A DNA stretch of 64,000 bases from Pseudomonadota bacterium (lineage in GTDB: Bacteria > Pseudomonadota > Alphaproteobacteria > SHVZ01). Shown in pieces: positions 55,044 through 64,000 of the stretch (its first letter is position 1; each line of letters starts with the position of its first letter). The translations under genes and the position numbers were made by a program. The stretch spans positions 1-64,000 of the forward strand of contig JACQAG010000072.1 of the NCBI GenBank assembly GCA_016195085.1, read 5' to 3'. The notes beneath the pieces are model-generated. The model was not told where the DNA came from, made no database searches, and saw nothing but the letters and a program-made list of their open reading frames with translations.

Positions 55044-55219
55044 ACTGATCAAGCCCTTTGCAGTCCCGCGGCGGCGGTCACGGGAGTGGAGGAAGGCCGG
55101 CTGCTGCGCCCGGGGTGAGCCGAGAGGCGAATCAGCGGCTTGCAGGCGCGCTTGGGGCTCCGCCGATCCGTGGCATGGGCATTGCGACGAGGGCCAGTCG
55201 GAGACGACTGGCAGGAATC

Positions 55220-56215
55220 ATGCGCGGCGCCAAGCTCGAGCTCGTCAAGGTCACCAAACGCTATGGCGAAACCCTCGCGGTTGACGCCGTCGATCTCCGC
55301 ATTCCCGCCGCGACCTATTGCTGCCTTCTCGGTCCCTCGGGCTGCGGCAAGACGTCGATCCTGCGGATGATTGCCGGCCACGAGGCGGTGAGCGGCGGCG
55401 ACATCATCCTCGGCTCGGTCAACGTCACCGACATGCCGCCCGCAACCCGCGGTACCGCGATGATGTTCCAGTCTTATGCGTTGTTTCCGCATCTCTCCAC
55501 GCTCGATAACGTGGCTTTCAGCTTGAAGATGCGGGGCATGCGGAAGGCGGAGCGGCAGGCCCGGGCGCTCGAGCTCCTGGGTCTCGTCGCCATGGAGGGA
55601 TACGCCGCCCGCCGCCCGGCGCAGCTTTCCGGCGGCCAGCAACAGCGGGTGGCGCTCGCCCGCGCGCTGATCACCGCCCCGCAGCTTCTGCTGCTGGATG
55701 AACCCCTGTCGGCGCTCGATCCGATGCTGCGGGTCAAGATGCGCACCGAACTGAAGCGCCTGCAGAAAGACCTGGGCATCAGCTTCGTGCACGTGACCCA
55801 TTCCCAGGACGAGGCTATGGCGCTGGCCGATCTCGTGGTCGTCATGAATGATGGCCGCATCGAGCAGGCCGGCCAGCCGCGCGCGGTGTTCAACGCGCCG
55901 GCCAGCGAGTTCGTCGCCCGCTTCATCGGCGGCCACAACGTCATCGAAACCGCCGCCGGTCTGGTCACCGTGCGCGCGGATCGGCTGAAGTTGATCCACG
56001 CCGGGCGGAGCGCGGACGGCGCCCTGGCGGGCACCGTCCGAGACATTGAATATCAAGGCTCATTCGTCCATCTCACGCTCGAAACCGAGCGGGTTCGAGA
56101 CCTCACGGCGATCCTCGACGAGACGGCCTACTACGCCGATCCCCTCGATCCCGGCGACCGCGTCGCCATCACCTGGGATGAGCGCGACGCACACCCTCTA
56201 AGGGCAAGCGTCTGA
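55220..56215 (+). CDS. Polyamine-type ABC transporter ATP-binding protein (PotA-like)
   Basis: A 331-residue ATPase: Walker A GPSGCGKTSILR, signature LSGGQQQRVALARAL, Walker B LLLLDEPLSALDP, and a C-terminal TOBE region (GALAGTVRDIEYQGSFVHLTLETE). PotA-class ATPases power import of polyamines, putrescine or related compounds. ATG 55220 follows GGCAGGA. The frame extends upstream (385 residues) through Arg-rich non-domain sequence. First gene of the importer operon. Confidence 0.92.
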   Translation: MRGAKLELVKVTKRYGETLAVDAVDLRIPAATYCCLLGPSGCGKTSILRMIAGHEAVSGGDIILGSVNVTDMPPATRGTAMMFQSYALFPHLSTLDNVAFSLKMRGMRKAERQARALELLGLVAMEGYAARRPAQLSGGQQQRVALARALITAPQLLLLDEPLSALDPMLRVKMRTELKRLQKDLGISFVHVTHSQDEAMALADLVVVMNDGRIEQAGQPRAVFNAPASEFVARFIGGHNVIETAAGLVTVRADRLKLIHAGRSADGALAGTVRDIEYQGSFVHLTLETERVRDLTAILDETAYYADPLDPGDRVAITWDERDAHPLRASV

Positions 56216-56255
56216 AGGCGACAACCGCTCATCCAATGCAACCAAGGAGAACGTC

Positions 56256-57563
56256 ATGACGGACAGGAAGAGGACGAGCAGCTCCATGCGTTTCGGCGCC
56301 GGCATGAGCCGGCGGACGGTGCTGAGAGGGGTCGCCGCCGCTGCCGGTCTCGCCGCCGGTAGCAAGGCCATCACCGGCTTTCCGGCGGTCATCGCCGCCG
56401 AGCCCGTGACCCTGCGCTATCTCGGCACCGCGGTGAACCAATCGGCCGACATCGCCAGGAAGGTGAAGGAGGATCTCGGCATCGTCATCGAGTACGTCCC
56501 GGTCACCACCGACGACGTGACGAAGCGCATCATCACCCAGCCGAACTCCTTCGATCTGGTCGACAGCGAGTATTTCAGCCTGAAGAAGCTCCTGCCTTCG
56601 GGCAACCTACAAGGCATGAGCGCGAAGCGGATCAAGCACTTCGACAAGATCACGCCGGTGTTCACCAAGGGTGAGATCGCGGGCAAGAAGATCGGCGACC
56701 AGGGTACCGCGCCAAAGAAGGTCTTCTATCTCGCCGGCGCGACCTCGACCAAGTTCTCGCCGACGCCGACCGAGTGGATCACGCTCATTCCGACGGTTTA
56801 CAACGCCGATACCCTCGGCATCCGCCCCGATCTGATCAAGCGTCCGATCACCAGCTGGAAGGAGCTGCTGAACCCGGAGTTCAAGGGCAAGGCGGCGATC
56901 CTCGATATCCCCTCGATCGGAATCATGGATGCGGCGATGGTGGTCGAGGCCACCGGCCAATACAAATATGCCGACAAGGGCAACATGACGAAGAAGGAGA
57001 TCGACCTCACCATGAAGATCCTGACCGACGCGAAAAAAGCCGGTCAGTTCCGCGCCTTCTGGAAGGACTTCAACGAGAGCGTCAATCTCATGGCCTCGGG
57101 CGAGACGGTGATCCAGTCCATGTGGTCGCCCGCCGTGACCAAGGTGCGCTCCCAGGGTGTGGCCTGCGTCTTCCAGCCATTGCAGGAAGGCTATCGCGCC
57201 TGGGCCGCCGGCTTCGGCGTGCCGAAGACGCTGAAAGGCAAGAAGCTGGATGCGACCTACGATTTCATCAATTGGTTCATGTCGGGCTGGGCCGGCGCCT
57301 ACCTCAATCGCCAGGGCTACTACGCCGCGGTGCTGGAGACCGCCAAGGCGAACATGGAGCCCTACGAATGGGCCTATTGGATGGAAGGCAAGCCCGCGCA
57401 GAAGGACATCAAGGCGCCGGACGGGACGGTCTTGGAAAAGGCCGGCACCGTGCGCGACGGCGGCTCCTACGAGGCGCGCATGGGCGGCGTCGCCTGCTGG
57501 AACGCCGTCATGGACGAAAACGACTACATGGTGCGCAAGTGGAATGAGTTCATCGCGGCGTGA
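56256..57563 (+). CDS. ABC transporter substrate-binding protein with Tat signal
   Basis: A 435-residue binding protein (SBP_bac_1/PotD-like). The Tat signal is SRRTVLRGVAAAAGLAAGS with the twin Arg, cleaved near AVIAAEP. The mature part has DDVTKRIITQPNSFDLVDSEYFSL and SGWAGAYLNRQGYYAAVLETA. Tat export suggests pre-folding or a cofactor. The ligand is probably a polyamine-like or ureide-like nitrogen compound; unproven. It ends with an overlapping stop/start to the permease gene. Confidence 0.92.
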   Translation: MTDRKRTSSSMRFGAGMSRRTVLRGVAAAAGLAAGSKAITGFPAVIAAEPVTLRYLGTAVNQSADIARKVKEDLGIVIEYVPVTTDDVTKRIITQPNSFDLVDSEYFSLKKLLPSGNLQGMSAKRIKHFDKITPVFTKGEIAGKKIGDQGTAPKKVFYLAGATSTKFSPTPTEWITLIPTVYNADTLGIRPDLIKRPITSWKELLNPEFKGKAAILDIPSIGIMDAAMVVEATGQYKYADKGNMTKKEIDLTMKILTDAKKAGQFRAFWKDFNESVNLMASGETVIQSMWSPAVTKVRSQGVACVFQPLQEGYRAWAAGFGVPKTLKGKKLDATYDFINWFMSGWAGAYLNRQGYYAAVLETAKANMEPYEWAYWMEGKPAQKDIKAPDGTVLEKAGTVRDGGSYEARMGGVACWNAVMDENDYMVRKWNEFIAA

Positions 57564-58513
57564 TGATGGGATCGGAGGCCGGGGTTTCCCCGGCCTCTTC
57601 GCTCGTTGAGGAAAGAGGCGTGGCGAGCAGCGCCGCCAGACTGCCGCGCGCTGCGGCGGCCTATCTCCTGGTTGCGCCCTTCGCGCTGGTCCTGCTGCTG
57701 TTCTTCGTCCTCCCGATCGCTCTGACGCTCGTCGTCAGCTTCTGGAGCTACAACGAATATTCGATCACGCCTAGCTTCACCCTCGAGAACTACGCCGGCG
57801 TGTTCGAGGGATGCGTGAGCCGGCTGCCAGAGCTCTGCACCACCTTCAAGACCTATCTCTCCACGGCGAAATTCTGCGTTTCCGTGTGGGCGCTGACGCT
57901 CCTCATCGGCTTCATCGTGTCCTACTTCCTGGCCTTTCACGTCCGATCGCCCGCGGTTCAAATTGCGCTTTTCCTCGTCTGCACGATCCCGTTTTGGACC
58001 TCGAACGTCATTCGCATGATCTCGTGGATCCCGCTGCTCGGCCGCAACGGCGTCGTCAATCAGACGCTGACCGCCATGCGGGCGACAGGCGAGCCGATCG
58101 AATGGCTGCTGTATTCGGACTTCGCCGTGGTGCTGGCGTTCGTGCATCTATTCATCACATTCATGATCGTACCGATCTTCAACTCGATGATGCGGATCGA
58201 CCGCCGGCTCCTCGAAGCCGCCCGCGATGCCGGCGCGTCCGGCTGGCAGACTCTCTGCAATGTCGTGGTGCCGCTGTGCAAGCCCGGGATTGCAATCGGC
58301 TCGATCTTCGTCGTCACCATCGTCATGGGTGACTTCGTCACCATCGGTGTGATGGGCGGCCAGCAGATCGCCTCCGTCGGCAAAGTGATCCAGGTGGAGA
58401 CCAGCTATCTGCAGTTCCCGATCGCGGCGGCGAACGCCGTGATCCTGCTCGCGGTCGTGCTCATGGTGATCTGGGGCTTGACCCGGCTCGTCGATATCCG
58501 CAAGGAGCTCTGA
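57560..58513 (+). CDS. ABC transporter permease (PotB-like)
   Basis: A 317-residue permease: AAYLLVAPFALVLLLFFVLPIALTLVVSFWSYNEYSI, and the EAA loop MMRIDRRLLEAARDAGASGWQTLCNVVVPLCKPGIAIGSIF. It starts at GTG 57560 (or ATG 57563/57566) overlapping the binding-protein stop. It forms the channel with the PotC-like gene. The last helices end near LVDIRKEL. Confidence 0.93.
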   Translation: MMMGSEAGVSPASSLVEERGVASSAARLPRAAAAYLLVAPFALVLLLFFVLPIALTLVVSFWSYNEYSITPSFTLENYAGVFEGCVSRLPELCTTFKTYLSTAKFCVSVWALTLLIGFIVSYFLAFHVRSPAVQIALFLVCTIPFWTSNVIRMISWIPLLGRNGVVNQTLTAMRATGEPIEWLLYSDFAVVLAFVHLFITFMIVPIFNSMMRIDRRLLEAARDAGASGWQTLCNVVVPLCKPGIAIGSIFVVTIVMGDFVTIGVMGGQQIASVGKVIQVETSYLQFPIAAANAVILLAVVLMVIWGLTRLVDIRKEL

Positions 58514-58516
58514 GCG

Positions 58517-59422
58517 ATGCTGAAGGAAGGGCGTCCTGCGTCGTTCTATTGGCTCGCAATCGTCTTCGCGCTCTTCGTGCTGTTCCTCTATGGGCCGACG
58601 ATCACCATTCTGGCGCTTTCCTTCCAGGGCCCGGAGGGCGGGCTGACGCTGCCCATGAACGGGATGTCTTCGTTTTGGTTCGCCAAGCTATGGGCCGGCG
58701 TTGGCGTCATCGACATCTGGTCCGCCTTCGCTCGCTCGATGAAGCTCGGCCTGGCGGTGATGGTGCTCACCGTCATTCTGTGCGTGCCGGCGGGCCTTGC
58801 CTACCGCATGCGGTTTCGCGGCTCGACGGCGCTCTTCTACGTCACCATCGCCAGCCTCATCGTTCCCTCGATCGTCGTCTCGCTCGGCATCGGCTTCGAG
58901 TTCCGGCTGATCGACGAGGCGGTCAAAGGCCTGGCCGAGGCCTGGGATATCGACTGGTTGGCGGAGAGCTATACGACGGCGATGGGGCTTTTCACGTCCG
59001 CCCTCGGCGCGCATCTCAGCTGGACCTTGCCATTCGGTCTCCTCATCATGTTCGCGGTCTTCAACCGCTTCGACCGGCGCTATGAGGAGGCCGCCCGCGA
59101 TCTCGGCGCCACATCCTGGCAAACCTTCCGCCATGTCGTGCTGCCGATGATCTTGCCTTCGGTGATTGGCATCGGACTCTTCGGCTTTACGCTCTCCTGG
59201 GACGAGATTGCGCGCACCAGCCAGGCAATCGGCGACCGCAATACGCTGCCGTTGGAGCTACAGGGGCTGACGACGACGGTGACGACGCCGGAGATCTACG
59301 CCCTGGGCACGGTGACCACCGCGATTTCTCTGGCGGTGGTGATGCTCGCATTGGCGGCCATCTCGCTCCTGCGCCGACGCCAGGCTCGGCACGGCTCCGA
59401 TGCCGGCAAGGGATTGGTCTGA
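58517..59422 (+). CDS. ABC transporter permease (PotC-like)
   Basis: A 301-residue permease with N-terminal helix IVFALFVLFLYGPTITILALSFQ, helix MVLTVILCVPAGLAYRMRF, and the EAA loop RYEEAARDLGATSWQTFRHVVLPMILPSVIGIG. It is the last gene of the importer operon, 3 bases after the PotB-like stop. It ends beside the convergent LysR gene. Confidence 0.93.
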   Translation: MLKEGRPASFYWLAIVFALFVLFLYGPTITILALSFQGPEGGLTLPMNGMSSFWFAKLWAGVGVIDIWSAFARSMKLGLAVMVLTVILCVPAGLAYRMRFRGSTALFYVTIASLIVPSIVVSLGIGFEFRLIDEAVKGLAEAWDIDWLAESYTTAMGLFTSALGAHLSWTLPFGLLIMFAVFNRFDRRYEEAARDLGATSWQTFRHVVLPMILPSVIGIGLFGFTLSWDEIARTSQAIGDRNTLPLELQGLTTTVTTPEIYALGTVTTAISLAVVMLALAAISLLRRRQARHGSDAGKGLV

Positions 59423-59462
59423 GCCCGCGCACTCTCGCCGGCAAGCCGCGGCAGCGAACGCG

Positions 59463-60392
59463 TCAGGGCGCGCCGATCGCTCCTGGATCCTTGGCCGCGC
59501 GTTGCACGAGGTGGATGAAGCCGCGCACGGCGGGCGAGGTCTCGCCGCGTCGGCAGGCGAGATTGAGCGGAGCCTCCGGCCGCGGGCTGCCTTTGAGGCG
59601 GCGATAGACGACGCCGTCCATCTGCAGGCCGCGCAGCGAGATCGGAACCACCGAGACGCCGAGGCCGACGGCAACGAGATTGAGCGTGGAGACGATGCGC
59701 GGCGCCTCCTGGCCGATTTGCGGGTTGAAGCCGGCGGCATGGCAGGCGGCGATGATGGTGTCGTAGAGACCGGGGCCGACCGGCCGGCGATAGAGGATGA
59801 AGGTCTCGGCCGCCAGCGCCGCCAAGGCGATTGCGGCATCGCCGCCGAGAGGTCCCGACGCCAGCCTATGGGCGGAGGGGAGTGCGACGACCATCTCCTC
59901 GCTGAGGAGCGGGTGCACGACGAGCCCGGACGGATCGGCAATCGGCGAGCGGATGAAGGCAGCGTCGATCCGCTCCGCGAGCAGCGCCTCCACCAGCTCG
60001 CCGGTGCCGGTCTCTTCCAGCGCCAGCGACACCAGGGCATGGGTCTCCCGGAAGAGACGGATCACCCGCGGCACGAAGGGCACGAAAGGTGCGGAGCTGG
60101 TGAAGCCGACGGCGATCCGACCCTGCTCGCCTCTGTGGGTGCGCCTGGTCGCGGCCCGGGCGTGCTCGACCTGCGCCATAATCCCCCTTGCATCGGCGAG
60201 CAAGGTCCGCCCGGCCTCGGTGAGCTCTACCCCGCGGGGCAGCCGGCGAAAGAGCTGCACTTCGAGCTCCCGCTCCAAGGCCTGGATCTGCTGGCTCAAG
60301 GGCGGCTGCTGCATGCCGAGCGCCTCGGCTGCCCGGGTGATGTGCCCGTGCTCGGCCACGGCCAGGAAATAGCGGAGATGCCTAAGTTCCAT
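59463..60392 (-). CDS. LysR-family transcriptional regulator
   Basis: A 309-residue LTTR: N-terminal helix-turn-helix MELRHLRYFLAVAEHGHITRAAEALGMQQPPLSQQIQALERELEVQLFRRLPRGVELTEAGRTLL, then an effector domain (GRIAVGFTSSAPFVPFVPRVIRLFRETHALVSLAL). LTTRs of the BenM/CatM-like opening often answer aromatic or small-acid effectors; target unknown. The divergent gene is a small unknown protein, followed by acnA. A perfect palindrome lies at its start. Confidence 0.95.
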   Translation of the reverse strand: MELRHLRYFLAVAEHGHITRAAEALGMQQPPLSQQIQALERELEVQLFRRLPRGVELTEAGRTLLADARGIMAQVEHARAATRRTHRGEQGRIAVGFTSSAPFVPFVPRVIRLFRETHALVSLALEETGTGELVEALLAERIDAAFIRSPIADPSGLVVHPLLSEEMVVALPSAHRLASGPLGGDAAIALAALAAETFILYRRPVGPGLYDTIIAACHAAGFNPQIGQEAPRIVSTLNLVAVGLGVSVVPISLRGLQMDGVVYRRLKGSPRPEAPLNLACRRGETSPAVRGFIHLVQRAAKDPGAIGAP

Positions 60393-60393
60393 T

Positions 60394-60416
60394 ATCCATA
60401 TTTAACAGATATGGAT
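60394..60416. promoter_or_regulatory. LysR-type palindrome at the LysR start
   Basis: ATCCATAT-TTAACAG-ATATGGAT is a perfect 8-bp inverted repeat with a 7-base spacer, two bases from the LysR start codon and about 75 bases from the divergent gene. Position and T-N11-A-like geometry fit LTTR autoregulation. Confidence 0.55.
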
Positions 60417-60490
60417 ATACTGCTCATCATATATTGGATTAATGGCAGACTTAGGCTCTAAGCTCGGGCGCAATCGCCAGAGGAGAGGCC

Positions 60491-60733
60491 ATGCAGACCC
60501 ACGAACCGGCGCGGCTGTTGACCGAGCAGTTCCTGGCCTGGCTTGCCGAGAAGCCCCGGAGCTATCGCGATGTCATGGAGGCCTGGCGTAGCTCCTGCCC
60601 CAGGCTCACCGTCTGGGAGGATGCGCTCGCCGACGGCCTGGTGCGCTATGAGGGCGGAGATAGCCGCCTGGTGCGTTTGACCACGCGGGGTCGTGCCATC
60701 CTCGCCGGCCAAAGCGCGCGGGAGCCGGTATGA
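60491..60733 (+). CDS. Small conserved hypothetical protein (winged-helix-like)
   Basis: An 80-residue protein: [65 protein letters not shown]. The helix-helix-helix-strand layout is like a small winged helix and the [16 protein letters not shown] segment resembles the C-terminal strand-helix of MarR/ArsR-like or DUF-type proteins. A strong AGAGGAGAGG Shine-Dalgarno supports ATG 60491. It is divergent from LysR and could be its target. No function is assigned. Confidence 0.75.
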   Translation: MQTHEPARLLTEQFLAWLAEKPRSYRDVMEAWRSSCPRLTVWEDALADGLVRYEGGDSRLVRLTTRGRAILAGQSAREPV

Positions 60734-60793
60734 GCCAGGATCGGCGCGCCCTTGCCGGCCGCGGCGTCCGCCGAGTTGGCCTTGCCGCCGCGC

Positions 60794-60812
60794 TTGGCTA
60801 TGGTGGAGCCAA
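60794..60812. promoter_or_regulatory. Inverted repeat upstream of acnA
   Basis: TTGGCT-ATGGTGG-AGCCAA, 33 bases before the acnA start. It could be a regulator site or part of the promoter (TTGGCT as a -35-like element). Only symmetry and position support this. Confidence 0.3.
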
Positions 60813-60845
60813 CCACGTTCTATCAGTTGCTATGGAGGGGACCCC

Positions 60846-63527
<2,682 letters not shown>

Positions 63528-63542
63528 GCGAGCGGAGATGGG

Positions 63543-63614
63543 GCTCCCGGCGTCGGGCCGACAACCCGCCAGGCTGTCGGCGCCGGCCTGACAACGGCCG
63601 GGAGCGGGTTTTTC
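63543..63614 (+). terminator. Rho-independent terminator after acnA
   Basis: Outer arms GCTCCCGG (63543-63550) and CCGGGAGC (63598-63605) are followed by GGGTTTTTC. An inner stem GCCGACA / TGTCGGC lies inside. It begins about 15 bases after the acnA stop. Confidence 0.65.
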
Positions 63615-63637
63615 AGGCGCTTTAAGAAGTATTCACC

Positions 63638-63662
63638 CTCCCCCGCCGGGCCCGCGGGGGAG
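63638..63662. repeat. Short GC hairpin (family B half-unit) overlapping the ribosome-binding region of the PAS gene
   Basis: CTCCCCCGC-CGGGCCC-GCGGGGGAG, a perfect 9-bp stem ending 10 bases before ATG 63672. The right arm supplies the only Shine-Dalgarno-like purines, so folding would sequester it. Confidence 0.65.
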
Positions 63663-63671
63663 AATGGGCGC

Positions 63672-64000
63672 ATGGCCCAAGGCGACCCGCAGGCCCTGAG
63701 TTCGGCGGTCGAAACCTGGCGCTCGGTCGAGGCGATTTCCCATCCTCTGATCCGTGAGGTCGCCTGCCTCTGGCAGGCGAAGCGTCGCGGGCGACTGGCG
63801 CCGTCGCGCCGCGACCTCGATCCCGACGAGCTGCGCCTCTACCTCCCCAATATCTTCATGCTCGATGTCGTCGAGCCCGGCATGCGGTTCAGGGTTCGCC
63901 TGATGGGCACCGGGCTCGTTCGCGCCACCGGCCGGGACAACACCGGACGCTTCCTCGACGAGGTCTTGCCGGCTTCGCACTATCCCGGCGTGCGCGAGGA
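63672..64000 (+). CDS. PAS_5-family protein (partial, runs off the window)
   Basis: The visible 109 residues read as a PAS_5 (PF07310-type) domain: PLIREVACLWQAKRRGRLAPSRRDLDPDELRLYLPNIFMLDVVEPGMRFRVRLMGTGLVRATGRDNTGRFLDEV. The LPxxxDxDPxELRxxLPxIxLxDVV and RLxGTxLV...G.D.TG blocks are characteristic. Such proteins are common, usually stand-alone sensors of unknown ligand in Alphaproteobacteria. ATG 63672 is the first start; the 3' end lies beyond position 64000. Confidence 0.85.
   Translation, partial: MAQGDPQALSSAVETWRSVEAISHPLIREVACLWQAKRRGRLAPSRRDLDPDELRLYLPNIFMLDVVEPGMRFRVRLMGTGLVRATGRDNTGRFLDEVLPASHYPGVRE

Overview
The window is GC-rich, densely packed chromosomal DNA from an alphaproteobacterium. 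The best fit is a Rhodospirillales-like free-living heterotroph. This is an inference from gene content: System I cytochrome c maturation genes, a rhizobial-type class 3 asparaginase, a single-chain AcnA aconitase, and many ABC/TRAP importers for organic and amino acids. No phage, insertion sequence, plasmid or CRISPR genes are visible. Bases 1-166 hold nothing I recognise. The only gene-poor stretch above 300 bases is 14981-15428, which holds a GNAT gene remnant and a compound palindromic repeat.

Layout. 167-12161: mostly single housekeeping or accessory genes: a small zincin, pterin dehydratase, an SDR, a GNAT, a DMT exporter, acetoacetyl-CoA ligase, a DgcZ-like zinc-sensing diguanylate cyclase, an aminotransferase, a DUF1127 protein, a GST, a methyltransferase plus asparaginase pair, and a SpoU methyltransferase. 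12345-14980: a two-gene exported cassette (unknown secreted protein plus M64-type metallopeptidase with two C-terminal Trp-rich repeats). 15429-17792: a DsrE-like protein, an Asp-nucleophile alpha/beta hydrolase and a lipoate-ligase-like protein. 17895-25116: a peptide-type ABC importer (fused ATPase, binding protein, two permeases) co-directional with a TcuA-like flavoprotein. 25076-32865: a TPR/ATP-grasp protein, GST, argG, NnrU, a PEBP protein, folD and the YggT/YggU pair. 32991-33066: tRNA-Ala(CGC).

33284-37137: a TRAP importer with its FadR/FCD regulator and two matching candidate operators. 37290-42537: ccmABC, ccmDE and ccmI. The locus is broken by an inverted SIS-like gene and a two-hairpin repeat, and ccmF/G/H are missing between ccmE and ccmI. 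42760-51476: a Liv-type ABC importer bracketed by two AMP-forming acyl-CoA ligases, probably uptake plus CoA activation of a carboxylic acid. 52376-59422: a PuuE-like deacetylase and a racemase-fold protein lacking one catalytic Cys, divergent from a GntR/FCD regulator and a polyamine-type ABC importer, so a likely regulated uptake and catabolic unit for a ureide/hydantoin-like or other nitrogenous compound. 59463-64000: a LysR regulator with a perfect palindrome at its start, a small unknown protein, acnA with a terminator, and the start of a PAS_5 protein.

Two repeat classes stand out: GC-rich compound palindromes in many intergenic gaps (two subtypes), and a 116-119 bp two-hairpin element present twice, with a compensatory base-pair change between copies. 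The strongest candidates for new biology are the two-hairpin element, the 52-59 kb regulated cluster with its single-Cys racemase homologue, and the secreted M64 cassette. No defence or otherwise dramatic novel system is evident.
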